Notes under the pieces: generated by a model
Databases searched by the model: none
What the model saw: only the letters and a program-made list of their open reading frames with translations
What the model was told of the DNA's origin: nothing
In this document: positions 17,584-25,550 of the stretch, piece after piece
How the letters are laid out: each line of letters opens with the position of its first letter
Numbering within the stretch: position 1 is the stretch's first letter
Position numbers and translations under genes: made by a program
NCBI GenBank assembly: GCA_018240025.1
Contig: JAFEGM010000040.1
Coordinates: 46,004 to 110,003, forward strand
Source of the DNA: Verrucomicrobiota bacterium
GTDB taxonomy: Bacteria > Verrucomicrobiota > Verrucomicrobiia > Chthoniobacterales > SZAS-18
Reading direction: 5' to 3'
DNA length: 64,000 bases

Positions 17584-18078
17584 ATGAGCAGACCCCCATC
17601 GACCGCCCCCAGCCCCGGGCCGTTCATTTTGTCCTGGCTGCGCTGGTGGTGGCCCGCCCTTGGGCTGATGACCTTCATCTTCTTCGCCTCGACCGATCTC
17701 GGGGCCATGTCGCACCAGTCGCGCCTGCTCGGACCGTTCCTGCGCTGGCTCGGGGTGGGGGAGGCGCAGGCGCTGGAGATCATCGGCTTCGTCCGCAAAG
17801 GCGGCCATTTCGGCGGCTACGCCCTGCTCGGCCTGGCCTGCTGGCGCGGCTGGTGGGCGCGGCCGCTGCTCTTCTGCTGCGAACGCTGGCCGCTGCACCA
17901 GGCGGCGGTGCCGCTCGTGCTGGCGGCGCTCTACGCCTGTTCGGACGAGTGGCATCAGTCCTTCGTGCCGTCGCGCACGGCCAGCGTGAGCGATGTCCTG
18001 CTCGACAGCACCGGGGCCGCAGTGGGCCTGGCAGCGCTGTGGGTCTTCCATCGCCTCCGTGCCGGCCGCGCCGGCTGA
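17584..18078 (+). CDS. VanZ family membrane protein
   Basis: 164 residues with four predicted membrane segments. The diagnostic VanZ-like motifs are RKGGHFGGYALLGLACWR (about 71-88) and SDEWHQSFVPSRTASVSDVL (about 120-139), the latter with the conserved D-E-x-x-Q pattern and DxxxDxxGAxxG-type ending. VanZ family proteins are named from the teicoplanin-resistance gene, but most chromosomal members have no proven function. It is divergent from the exported-protein operon (179-bp gap) and convergent with the SRPBCC gene (26-bp gap). Confidence 0.88.
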   Translation: MSRPPSTAPSPGPFILSWLRWWWPALGLMTFIFFASTDLGAMSHQSRLLGPFLRWLGVGEAQALEIIGFVRKGGHFGGYALLGLACWRGWWARPLLFCCERWPLHQAAVPLVLAALYACSDEWHQSFVPSRTASVSDVLLDSTGAAVGLAALWVFHRLRAGRAG

Positions 18079-18104
18079 TCGCCCCGGGCGCTGGCGGCGG
18101 CGGA

Positions 18105-18632
18105 CTACTTCTCCGAGTTCGTCTTGAGCTTGGCCAGGCCGGCCTCGAAATCCTTGCCGACCAGTCCGTCCATGAACTTGGCGAACCAGCGATTGATCGG
18201 ACTGGCGCCCACATCGCCCCGCATGATCCAGCGCACCTTCGTCGCGCTGCCGGAGGGCTCGAGCACATACTGCCCGAGCGAAGGCCGGTCGAAGCCCTCG
18301 AAGGCCAGCTCGAACTCGACCAGCTTCGGTGCCTCCAGCTTCGTCAGCTTCGCGCTGCCGTTGCCCTGCGTGCGCGATTTCCAGCTGCTCGTCGCGCCCA
18401 CTCCGGTGGTCTCCGCGGAATACGTCACCTGCATGGCCGGATCGCGCTGATACCAGATGCCCCACTCCGCCCAGCGTTTCACGTCGGCCAGCGCCGGGTA
18501 GATCTTCTCCGCGGGCGCATTGATCACCACCGAGCGCTCCACCGCGAAGGTCGAGGGCAGGGTGAAGCCGATGCCGATGAGCAGGGCCACGATCAGGACC
18601 AGAAAGCCCACGATCCGGAGAAGAATTTTCAT
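18105..18632 (-). CDS. SRPBCC (START/Bet v1-like) family membrane-anchored protein
   Basis: 175 residues from ATG 18632 (MKILLRIVGFLVLIVALLIG), which provides one N-terminal membrane anchor. The following domain starts VERSVVINAPAEKIYPALAD and continues WAEWGIWYQRDPAMQVTYS, the typical opening of polyketide-cyclase/SRPBCC proteins, which bind hydrophobic ligands in a deep cavity. The ligand is unknown. The open frame upstream of 18632 is repeat DNA and was not used. Confidence 0.88.
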   Translation of the reverse strand: MKILLRIVGFLVLIVALLIGIGFTLPSTFAVERSVVINAPAEKIYPALADVKRWAEWGIWYQRDPAMQVTYSAETTGVGATSSWKSRTQGNGSAKLTKLEAPKLVEFELAFEGFDRPSLGQYVLEPSGSATKVRWIMRGDVGASPINRWFAKFMDGLVGKDFEAGLAKLKTNSEK

Positions 18633-18761
18633 TTCTCCGGTCTCCCATTTTCGGTCGGAAGCAGCAAGCCGGATCGGAGGGGGCGCTTGCCCGTCGCCCG
18701 GATCGGTTGCGCCCATTCGGGCCGCTCGAGCATGCGGATCGTGGGAATCCGCCGTCTCGCT

Positions 18762-18831
18762 CGCACTCCCACTCCCACTCGCACTCCCACTCCCACTCGC
18801 ACTCGCACTCCCACTCCCACTCGCACTCCCA
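18762..18831 (-). repeat. CACTCC/CACTCG hexad array
   Basis: About eleven and a half tandem hexads, alternating CACTCC and CACTCG with few irregularities. Reads GGGAGT/CGAGTG on the minus strand. A short counterpart lies at 10525-10557 beside the other REP-like copy. Likely length-variable. Confidence 0.92.
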
Positions 18832-18862
18832 GACCCTCCCCCGAAACAGCCTGACTCCCCCC

Positions 18863-18916
18863 GCGGCGGCAGCAAGCTGCCTGGGTGACGGCGGCAGCAA
18901 GCTGCGCGCACTCCAC
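18863..18916 (-). repeat. REP-like element, inverted copy of 10401-10454
   Basis: Positions 18863-18910 equal the reverse complement of 10407-10454 exactly; with one mismatch the match runs to 18916. It contains two GCAGCAAGCTGC palindromes separated by CTGGGTGACGGCG. Confidence 0.9.
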
Positions 18917-19142
18917 GGCGTCCTGCTCCTCCTTGCCGGCTCGCTTCCCATCCAGCCTGCGCGCACTCCACGGTGTCCTGCTCCGAATCCTCTTCTTTCC
19001 CTCTTCCCTCCGCCTCTTCGCCTCCTTCGCCCCTTCGCGTGACCTCAGTTCCCTCAGTCCTCCCGCTGGTCCTCGCACCGTCAGCAACCGGGGCGGGTCT
19101 TGCCTTCGAGCGTTTCCCGCGGACGATGGTCTCACACGTCTC

Positions 19143-20606
19143 ATGTTTCGCCGTCTAGCTCTGCTCGCCGCTGTCGTTGTCGCCACCGCTCCGGCTGTCC
19201 GGGCCAACGTGGCCGATGTCCGCAAGTCGGTCTTCCGCATCACCAACACCCTCCAGGCCCCCGACTACCGGGCGCCCTGGAACCCTGGCAACATCGGCCG
19301 CGGGGTGGGCGCGGGCTTCCTCATCAGCGGCGGGCGCATCATGACGAATGCGCACGTCATCAGCGATGCGCGCTTCATCGAGATCGAGCGCGAGGGCGAT
19401 CCGAAGAAGTATCCGGCCAAGGTCGAGTTCGTGGCCAACGACTGCGACCTCGCGGTCCTGACGGTGCTCGATCCTTCGTTCAAGACCGGCCTCAAGGAGC
19501 TGGAGTTCGGCGGCATTCCGGCGCTCGAAAGCGATGTGACGGCGCTCGGCTACCCAATCGGCGGCGAGCATCTCTCGGTCACCCGCGGGGTCGTCTCGCG
19601 GGTCGATTACCAGCTCTTCTCGCACTCGGCGGTCGACTCCCACCTGGCCATTCAGATCGATGCGGCCATCAATCCCGGCAACTCGGGCGGACCCGTGGTG
19701 CAGAACGGCAAGGTCGTGGGCGTGGCCTTCCAGGGCTATTCGGGCGATGTGGCGCAGAACGTGGGCTACATGATCCCCACCCCGGTGGTCACCCGGTTCC
19801 TCAAGGACATCGAGGACGGCAAGTACGACAAGTACGTCGACATCGCGCTGACCACTTTCCACCTGCTCAATCCCGCCCAGCGCGCCGCGCTCGGCCTCAA
19901 GCCGGACGGCAATACGGGCATCCTCGTCAGCAGCGTGATGGCGGGCGGCTCGTGCGACGGACTCGTCCAGCGGGGCGATGTGCTGCTGACCATCGACGGG
20001 CTCACCATCTACAGCGATTCGTCGGTGCAGATCGACGGCGAGCGGGTCGAAATGCCGGAGGTCGTGGAACGCAAGTTCAAGGGCGATAAGATCGATTTCG
20101 TGCTGCTGCGGAACCGGCAGGAGATCAAGGTGACGGTGCCGCTGAAGAACGCGGATCCCTATCTCATCCAGGCCTTCAGCTACGGCGTTCGGCCGCGCTA
20201 CTTCATCTACGCGGGGCTCGTCTTCCAGCCGCTCAACCGCAACCTGATGGCGGCCTACAACTTCGAGGACCTGCACACGCGCTATCACTACAACTTCTAC
20301 GTCATCGACCAACTCTTCGTGGACCGACCCGAGGTCATCGTACTCGCCTCCATCCTGCCGGATCGGGTCAATTCCTACATGAACGGCCACCGCGGCATGG
20401 TGGTGGACACGATCAACGGCAAGAAGATCCGGCGGCTCGAGGACGTGCGCGAGGCCTTCGACGTCTCGGCCCCGACCTTCGTGGTGAAGATGCTCGGCAG
20501 CGGCCGTCCGCTCGTCCTGCAGAAGGCGGAGGTGGACGCCGCGCGCGACCGCATTCGCAACCGCTACAACCTGGTCTCGGAAAGCTATCTGGGAGGCGAA
20601 GGATGA
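19143..20606 (+). CDS. Secreted Deg-like trypsin-family serine protease with PDZ domains
   Basis: 487 residues from ATG 19143 with a signal peptide (MFRRLALLAAVVVATAPAVRA). The protease domain carries an intact triad: H71 (IMTNAHVIS), D102 (CDLAVL) and S181 (NPGNSGGP). A PDZ domain follows (TGILVSSVMAGGSCDGLVQR then GDVLLTIDG), and a second PDZ-like part lies in the C-terminal 130 residues (MVVDTINGKKIRRLEDV). The layout resembles plant Deg9-like and bacterial DegP-like quality-control proteases. The stop codon overlaps the ispF start (ATGA), so it is translationally coupled to ispF-cysS, an unusual partner set. Confidence 0.92.
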   Translation: MFRRLALLAAVVVATAPAVRANVADVRKSVFRITNTLQAPDYRAPWNPGNIGRGVGAGFLISGGRIMTNAHVISDARFIEIEREGDPKKYPAKVEFVANDCDLAVLTVLDPSFKTGLKELEFGGIPALESDVTALGYPIGGEHLSVTRGVVSRVDYQLFSHSAVDSHLAIQIDAAINPGNSGGPVVQNGKVVGVAFQGYSGDVAQNVGYMIPTPVVTRFLKDIEDGKYDKYVDIALTTFHLLNPAQRAALGLKPDGNTGILVSSVMAGGSCDGLVQRGDVLLTIDGLTIYSDSSVQIDGERVEMPEVVERKFKGDKIDFVLLRNRQEIKVTVPLKNADPYLIQAFSYGVRPRYFIYAGLVFQPLNRNLMAAYNFEDLHTRYHYNFYVIDQLFVDRPEVIVLASILPDRVNSYMNGHRGMVVDTINGKKIRRLEDVREAFDVSAPTFVVKMLGSGRPLVLQKAEVDAARDRIRNRYNLVSESYLGGEG

Positions 20607-21106
20607 TTCTCACCGGCATCGGCTACGACACCCATCGACTGGTCGAAGGACGCAGGCTCGTCCTCGGCGGCGTGGAAATCCCGCACACGCTCGGACTGCT
20701 CGGGCATTCCGATGCGGACGTCCTCTCGCACGCGATCGCGGACGCTCTCCTCGGCACCATCGCGGCGGGCGACATCGGCATCCATTTCCCGAACACGGAC
20801 GCCTCGATCGAGGGCATCAGCTCGCTCAAGATTCTCTCGCGGACGGTCGAGATCCTGGCCGCGTCGCACGCGAAGCCGGTGCACATCGACGCCACGCTCA
20901 TCGCCGAGCGTCCGAAGATCTCGCCGCATCTGCCGGCCATCCGCGCCACGCTGGCCAAGGCTATGGGCCTGCCGCTGGAGCGGGTCAGCGTGAAGGCCAC
21001 GACCAACGAGAAGATGGGCTTTCTGGGCCGCGAGGAGGGCATTTCCGCCATGGCGGTGGCCACGGTCGAGCAGCTGCCCGACCCGACTTTCTATCCGAAC
21101 ATCTGA
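20603..21106 (+). CDS. ispF: 2-C-methyl-D-erythritol 2,4-cyclodiphosphate synthase
   Basis: 167 residues. GIGYDTHRLVEGRRLVLGG carries the metal ligands D9 and H11, with HSDADVLSHAIADALLG (third metal His) and the ATTNEKMGFLGREEGI C-terminal signature. It makes ME-cPP in the non-mevalonate isoprenoid pathway. Overlaps the protease stop by four bases and the cysS start by one base (TGATG). Confidence 0.98.
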   Translation: MILTGIGYDTHRLVEGRRLVLGGVEIPHTLGLLGHSDADVLSHAIADALLGTIAAGDIGIHFPNTDASIEGISSLKILSRTVEILAASHAKPVHIDATLIAERPKISPHLPAIRATLAKAMGLPLERVSVKATTNEKMGFLGREEGISAMAVATVEQLPDPTFYPNI

Positions 21107-22512
21107 TGGGACTGCGTTTCCTGAACACGTTGACGCGAACGGTCGAGCCGTTCGTGCCGCTCGATCCGGCCGGCCGCGAGGTGCGCATGTACACCTGCGG
21201 TCCCACGATCTACAATTACGCCCACATTGGCAATCTGCGGTCCTATATGTTCGAGGACCTCATCCATCGCCACCTGGAGCTGCGCGGCTTCACGGTGAAG
21301 CGCGTGATGAACATCACCGACGTGGACGACAAGACGATCCGCGATTCGCGGCGGGCGGGACTCTCGCTGGGCGCCTTTACCGAGGTGTATCTGCAGGCCT
21401 TCTATGAGGATCTGAAGACGCTGCGCATCAAGCCGGCCGACGCCTATCCGCGCGCCACCTCGTCGGAGTACATCGAGCGGATGATCCGGATGATTGCCAC
21501 GCTCATCGAGCGCGGCCACGCCTACCAGGCCGAGGACGGCAGCGTCTATTTCCGCATCTCCAGCTTCCCGGCCTACGGACGGCTGGCCAATCTCGACCTT
21601 GACGAACTCCGCCCCAGCGGGCGCGTGGCCAGCGACGAATACGAGAAGGAGAGCGTGGCCGACTTCGCGCTCTGGAAGGCCTGGGACGAGGCCGATGGCG
21701 ACGTCGGCTGGGAGAGCCCGTGGGGCCGCGGCCGACCGGGCTGGCACATCGAGTGCAGCGCCATGGCGACTGCGCTGTTGGGCGATCAGCTCGACATCCA
21801 CTGCGGCGGCGTCGACAACATTTTCCCGCACCACGAGGCCGAGATCGCGCAGACCGAATGCTGCACGGGCGTGCCCTTCGTGAAGTATTGGCTGCACGGC
21901 GAGCACCTGTTGGTCGAGGGCCAGAAAATGTCGAAGTCGCTGGGTAACTTCTACACCCTGCGCGACCTGCTCGACAAAGGCTGGTCCGGCCGCGAAGTCC
22001 GCTTCGCGCTGCTCCGGGTGAATTATAGGTTGCAGCTGAACTTCACCTTCGCCGGGCTGGAGGACGCGCGCACCGCGCTCGGGCGGATCGACGAATGGGT
22101 CGCGCGCCTGACCGACCACGCCCGCGCCGCCACCGGTCCCGAGTCGCATCCCGCCTTCGAAGGCGAGCGTTTCGAGGCCGCGTTGGATGACGACCTCAAC
22201 ATCTCCGCCGCCCTCGGCGTGCTCTTCGAGGCCATCCGCGAGACCAACCGCGCCCTCGACGCCGGCATCCTCACGCCCGGTCAGGCCCGTGCCGGTCTCG
22301 ACTGGTGGTCACGCCTCAATCACGTCCTCGTCCTCGACACCGAGGCCGCCGCCATCCCCGCCGTCGTGACCGCCCTGCTCGAGGAGCGCCAGCAGGCCCG
22401 CCTGGCCAAGGAATGGAAACGCAGCGACGAGCTGCGCGATCAGATCGCCGCGCTCGGCTGGGAGGTGAAGGACACGAAGGAGGGGGTCAAGCTCACGAAG
22501 AAAGCCGCTTAA
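21106..22512 (+). CDS. cysS: Cysteinyl-tRNA synthetase
   Basis: 468 residues. Class I motifs: YNYAHIGNLRSY (HIGH-like) and EGQKMSKSLGNF (KMSKS). Zn-binding residues are in YTCGPTIYN, WHIECSAMA and HHEAEIAQTE. Normal length. The C-terminal helical bundle ends with KEGVKLTKKAA. It follows ispF with a one-base overlap, an arrangement also common elsewhere for ispDF-cysS. The gene is followed immediately by a CTCGAAA-type inverted element. Confidence 0.98.
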   Translation: MGLRFLNTLTRTVEPFVPLDPAGREVRMYTCGPTIYNYAHIGNLRSYMFEDLIHRHLELRGFTVKRVMNITDVDDKTIRDSRRAGLSLGAFTEVYLQAFYEDLKTLRIKPADAYPRATSSEYIERMIRMIATLIERGHAYQAEDGSVYFRISSFPAYGRLANLDLDELRPSGRVASDEYEKESVADFALWKAWDEADGDVGWESPWGRGRPGWHIECSAMATALLGDQLDIHCGGVDNIFPHHEAEIAQTECCTGVPFVKYWLHGEHLLVEGQKMSKSLGNFYTLRDLLDKGWSGREVRFALLRVNYRLQLNFTFAGLEDARTALGRIDEWVARLTDHARAATGPESHPAFEGERFEAALDDDLNISAALGVLFEAIRETNRALDAGILTPGQARAGLDWWSRLNHVLVLDTEAAAIPAVVTALLEERQQARLAKEWKRSDELRDQIAALGWEVKDTKEGVKLTKKAA

Positions 22513-22513
22513 A

Positions 22514-22757
22514 GAAAACTCGAAGTCCGAAGTTCGAACCGAGCGAAGCGAGATAGCCTCTCACTCCTATCTCAATCATAAGAGGCAAACTCGAAGGAAG
22601 CTCGAAGTCCAAAGCTCCAAGATCCCCCGGCAAGCACTCTCCTCACGACCTCCTGCCCCCGTCTTTGCTAAGCGGCACCTAGTTCTGCAAAGGCCCCTTC
22701 GAACTTCAATCTTTGAACTTCCTTCGAGTTTCGAGTTTCGAGTTTCGAACTTCCTCT
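22514..22757. repeat. Inverted-arm CTCGAAA element (family B) between cysS and yciI-like gene
   Basis: Forward arm 22514-22622 (AAACTCGAAGTCCGAAGTTC, a 50-bp interruption, then AACTCGAAGGAAGCTCGAAG, tail TCCAAAGCTCCAAG). Inverse arm 22694-22757 (CTTCGAACTTCAATCTTTGA, then TCGAGTTTCGAGTTTCGAG). It starts two bases after the cysS stop and ends nine bases before the next ATG. Confidence 0.9.
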
Positions 22758-22765
22758 CAACCGCC

Positions 22766-23062
22766 ATGAAGCACTACGTCATCGAAGTCATCTACCGCGC
22801 GCCGCTGCCCGAGATCGAGGCGGCCACGCCGGCGCATCGCGACTTCCTGCAGGGCGGCATCGAGAACGGGACGTTCCTTTTCTGCGGGCCGATGGTTCCG
22901 CGCACCAGCGGGATGTTCGTCGCCCGCTCGGCCTCGCGGGAGGCGCTGGATGCCTACCTCGCGCAGGATCCGTTCGCGCAGCAGAAGCTGGTCGAGTTCC
23001 GCGTGATCGAGGTGAACCCGGTCAAGCGCCAGCCCTTCCTCGACGCCTGGTTCAACGCCTGA
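22766..23062 (+). CDS. YciI-like protein (dimeric alpha-beta barrel)
   Basis: 98 residues: MKHYVIEVIYRAPLPEIEAA, HRDFLQGGIENGTFLFCGPM, and AYLAQDPFAQQKLVEFRVIE match the YCII family, ferredoxin-like dimers with conserved His/Asp in the cleft. The in vivo role is unknown in most bacteria. It is followed by the pseudoprotease gene with a 48-bp gap that is largely a CTTCTTCC-type tract. Confidence 0.88.
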   Translation: MKHYVIEVIYRAPLPEIEAATPAHRDFLQGGIENGTFLFCGPMVPRTSGMFVARSASREALDAYLAQDPFAQQKLVEFRVIEVNPVKRQPFLDAWFNA

Positions 23063-23110
23063 ACCCGCGCCTTCCTGCTTTCTCCTTCTTCCTTCCTCTT
23101 CCGCTTTCCG

Positions 23111-24610
23111 ATGCGCCTACTCGCCACTGCCGCCGCGTTCGCCCTGCTGTTGCCGACCCTCAGCCCGGCCGCACCCGTCACCGCCGCCACCGCCCCGAAG
23201 CGCGACCGTACGGCCGATGCCTCGGTCGTGCGCGTGACCTCGACCAACCAGCAGACCGACCTCATCCGCCCCTGGACCCGCAAAGCGCCCTTCACCCGGC
23301 GCGGGCTGGGCGCGGTTCTGCCGAAGAACCGGGTCCTCATCACCGCCGAACTCATCCAAAACTACAGCCACGTGGAGCTCGAGAAGGCCGAGAGCGGCGA
23401 GCGCATGGAGGCCAAGGTCCTTTGCGTGGATTACGAGGCGAATCTCGCCCTGCTCGAGCCGGCGGAGCCGAAGTATCTGGCCGGAATGAAGCCGCTCGAC
23501 GTCGTGACCGACGCGGTGGCCGGCGACACGCTGCGCATTCTGCAACTGGAGTCGAACGACGCCGTCGTCTCCACGCCCGGCCCGGTCACCACGGTCGAGG
23601 TGGCGCGCTATCAGATCGATGACGCCAGCTTCCTGCTCTATCGGCTCAGCCTCTCGCTGCCGGTCAAGGAGAGCAGCTTCACCGCGCCGGTGCTGAAGGA
23701 GAATCGGCTGGCCGGCATGCTGCTGCGTTATTCGCCGCAGAGCCAGACCGCCGATGTCATCCCGGGCCCGGTGGTGGCGCATTTCCTCAAGGACTTCGAG
23801 GACGGCGAATACCGCGGCTTTCCGCGGGCCGGCTTCCAGTTCGCTTCGACGCGCGATCCGCAGCTGCGTCAGTATGCCAACATGCCGGCCGGCAACGGCG
23901 GCGTGTATGTGACCGATGTGGTCGAGGGCATGCCGGCGGACAAGGCGGGCCTCAAGGTCGGCGATGTACTCCTCGCGCTGGGCGACGCGCAGATCGACCA
24001 GGACGGCAACTACAACGAGCCGCTCTACGGTCGCATCACGGTCAGCCATATTCTGAGCACGAAAAATCAGGCGGGCGACAAGCTGGCCTTCAAGATCCTG
24101 CGCGAAGGCAAGCCGATGACCCTCGAAGTCACGCTCGAGAAGAAGGCCGCGCGCGACTACGCGGTGCCGCCGTACATCTTCGAAACGCTGCCGAACTACG
24201 TGATCGCCGGCGGCCTCATCTTTCAGGAGCTGACCCGCTCGCATCTCAAGGAGTGGGGCAACGAATGGCGTCGTGCCGCGCCGCAGCGCCTGGTGCTTTA
24301 CGACCAGCAGCAGACCCAGCTGATCAAGCCGCCCCGCAAGCGCGTGGTCTTCCTCAGCCAGGTGCTGCCCACGGCTGCGACGGTCGGGTACAACGAGCTG
24401 GCCTTCCTCGTCGTGACCAAGGTCAACGGGCAGCCGATCAACGAGCTGGCCGATCTGCCGAAGGCGCTCGAGAAGCCGGTCGATGGCTTCCACAAGATCG
24501 AGTTCGAGGATCATCCGCGCGAGATTTTCCTCGATGCGGCCCAGACCGCGGAGGTCGACCAGATGGTGAAGAAGACCTACCGCCTGCCGGCGCTTTCGCG
24601 CCTCAAGTAA
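23111..24610 (+). CDS. Secreted Deg-like pseudoprotease with PDZ domains
   Basis: 499 residues with a signal peptide (MRLLATAAAFALLLPTLSPA). It is a paralogue of the protease at 19143: same length, same order (protease-like, PDZ, C-terminal PDZ-like) and shared phrases (PGPVVAHFLKDFEDGEY versus PTPVVTRFLKDIEDGKY; GLIFQELTR versus GLVFQPLNR). All three triad positions are changed: His to E80 (ITAELI), Asp to N111 (ANLALL), Ser to F190 in place of the GNSGGP loop. PDZ motif GVYVTDVVEGMPADKAGLKV is intact. It is probably a non-catalytic adaptor, regulator or inhibitor, perhaps of the active paralogue 2.5 kb upstream (inference). Confidence 0.88.
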   Translation: MRLLATAAAFALLLPTLSPAAPVTAATAPKRDRTADASVVRVTSTNQQTDLIRPWTRKAPFTRRGLGAVLPKNRVLITAELIQNYSHVELEKAESGERMEAKVLCVDYEANLALLEPAEPKYLAGMKPLDVVTDAVAGDTLRILQLESNDAVVSTPGPVTTVEVARYQIDDASFLLYRLSLSLPVKESSFTAPVLKENRLAGMLLRYSPQSQTADVIPGPVVAHFLKDFEDGEYRGFPRAGFQFASTRDPQLRQYANMPAGNGGVYVTDVVEGMPADKAGLKVGDVLLALGDAQIDQDGNYNEPLYGRITVSHILSTKNQAGDKLAFKILREGKPMTLEVTLEKKAARDYAVPPYIFETLPNYVIAGGLIFQELTRSHLKEWGNEWRRAAPQRLVLYDQQQTQLIKPPRKRVVFLSQVLPTAATVGYNELAFLVVTKVNGQPINELADLPKALEKPVDGFHKIEFEDHPREIFLDAAQTAEVDQMVKKTYRLPALSRLK

Positions 24611-24635
24611 GGGCGCTGCCGCGCTCCTTCGGCCC

Positions 24636-25502
24636 ATGCACGTCCTCGTCCTCGGCGCCGGTTATCTCGGCCGCGCCTTTGCGGCGCGGATGGCCGCGCA
24701 GGGAGCGGCCGTGACCGCCGTGACCAGCTCGGCCGAATCAGCCGCGGAGCTGGCGGAGGCCGAGCCGGAATGGCGGGTGCGGGCGGCGGATGTCTCCGAT
24801 CCCACCGCGATGGCAACGTTGGCCGGGGAGCTTCCGGCGGTGTCGATCGCGCTGCTCGCAGTCAGCTCGGGGCGGGGCGGCGCGGAGGCTTATCGCAAAG
24901 CCTATGTGCAGGGCGCGCAGAATCTCGTCGCCGCTTTTTCGCAGGCCCGCCTCCTCTACACGGGCAGCACCTCGGTGTACGCGCAGATCGACGGCAGCTG
25001 GGTGGACGAATCCTCGCCCGCCGAGCCCGATCGCGAAACGGGCCGGCTGCTGCTGGAGGCTGAGCGGCACCTCCTCGCGGCTGGGGGGACGGTCGCGCGC
25101 ATTGCCGGCATCTACGGTCCCGGTCGCTCGGTGCTCTTGCGCAAGTTCCTCGCGGGGGAGGCCGTGCTCGAGGGCGACGGCTCGCGCTGGATCAATCAGG
25201 CGCATCGCGACGACATCGTGTCGGCGCTCGAAGCGCTCGCGACGCATCCCGCGGCGGCGGGCGCGATCTTCAATGTGGCCGACGACCGCCCGCTGACCCA
25301 GCGCGAGTGCTACGCCTGGCTGGCCGGGCATTTCCAGCGTCCGCTGCCTCCGCTGGCGCCGCCCGACTACGACCGCAAGCGCGGCTGGACCCACAAGCGC
25401 GTGGCCAACAGCCGCTTGCGCGGCCTCGGCTGGCGACCGCGTTACCCGTGCTTTCTCGACGCGGTCGCGGCGCACGGCGAGAGTCTCGCGGCGCGCGGCT
25501 GA
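24636..25502 (+). CDS. NAD(P)-dependent epimerase/dehydratase-like SDR (YeeZ-type)
   Basis: 288 residues. The extended-SDR nucleotide motif is GAGYLGRAFAARM (about 7-19). LLYTGSTSVYAQIDGSWVDE provides Ser/Tyr-like catalytic positions, though no classical YxxxK is evident after them. HRDDIVSALEAL, FNVADDRPLTQRECYAWLAG and GLGWRPRYPCFLD are typical of the YeeZ/SDR5-like group of atypical SDRs. Substrate unknown. It lies 25 bp after the pseudoprotease gene and 48 bp before the PEP-CTERM gene. Confidence 0.85.
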   Translation: MHVLVLGAGYLGRAFAARMAAQGAAVTAVTSSAESAAELAEAEPEWRVRAADVSDPTAMATLAGELPAVSIALLAVSSGRGGAEAYRKAYVQGAQNLVAAFSQARLLYTGSTSVYAQIDGSWVDESSPAEPDRETGRLLLEAERHLLAAGGTVARIAGIYGPGRSVLLRKFLAGEAVLEGDGSRWINQAHRDDIVSALEALATHPAAAGAIFNVADDRPLTQRECYAWLAGHFQRPLPPLAPPDYDRKRGWTHKRVANSRLRGLGWRPRYPCFLDAVAAHGESLAARG

Positions 25503-25550
25503 GCGGGTTGCAAGATTGACGAATGCGCTCCCGGCCGATAAAACGCGCCG

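Larger units (their letters stand above)
18633..19142. other. 510-bp gene-free region packed with repeats
   Basis: Between the divergent SRPBCC and Deg-like protease genes. From left to right it holds a CACTCC hexad array (18762-18831), the REP-like inverted copy (18863-18916), a 26-bp direct repeat GCGCGCACTCCACGG[C/T]GTCC (18905-18930 and 18959-18984) and a CTTCGCC/CTCTTCC pyrimidine tract (18985-19045). No coding sequence is supported here. Confidence 0.7.
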
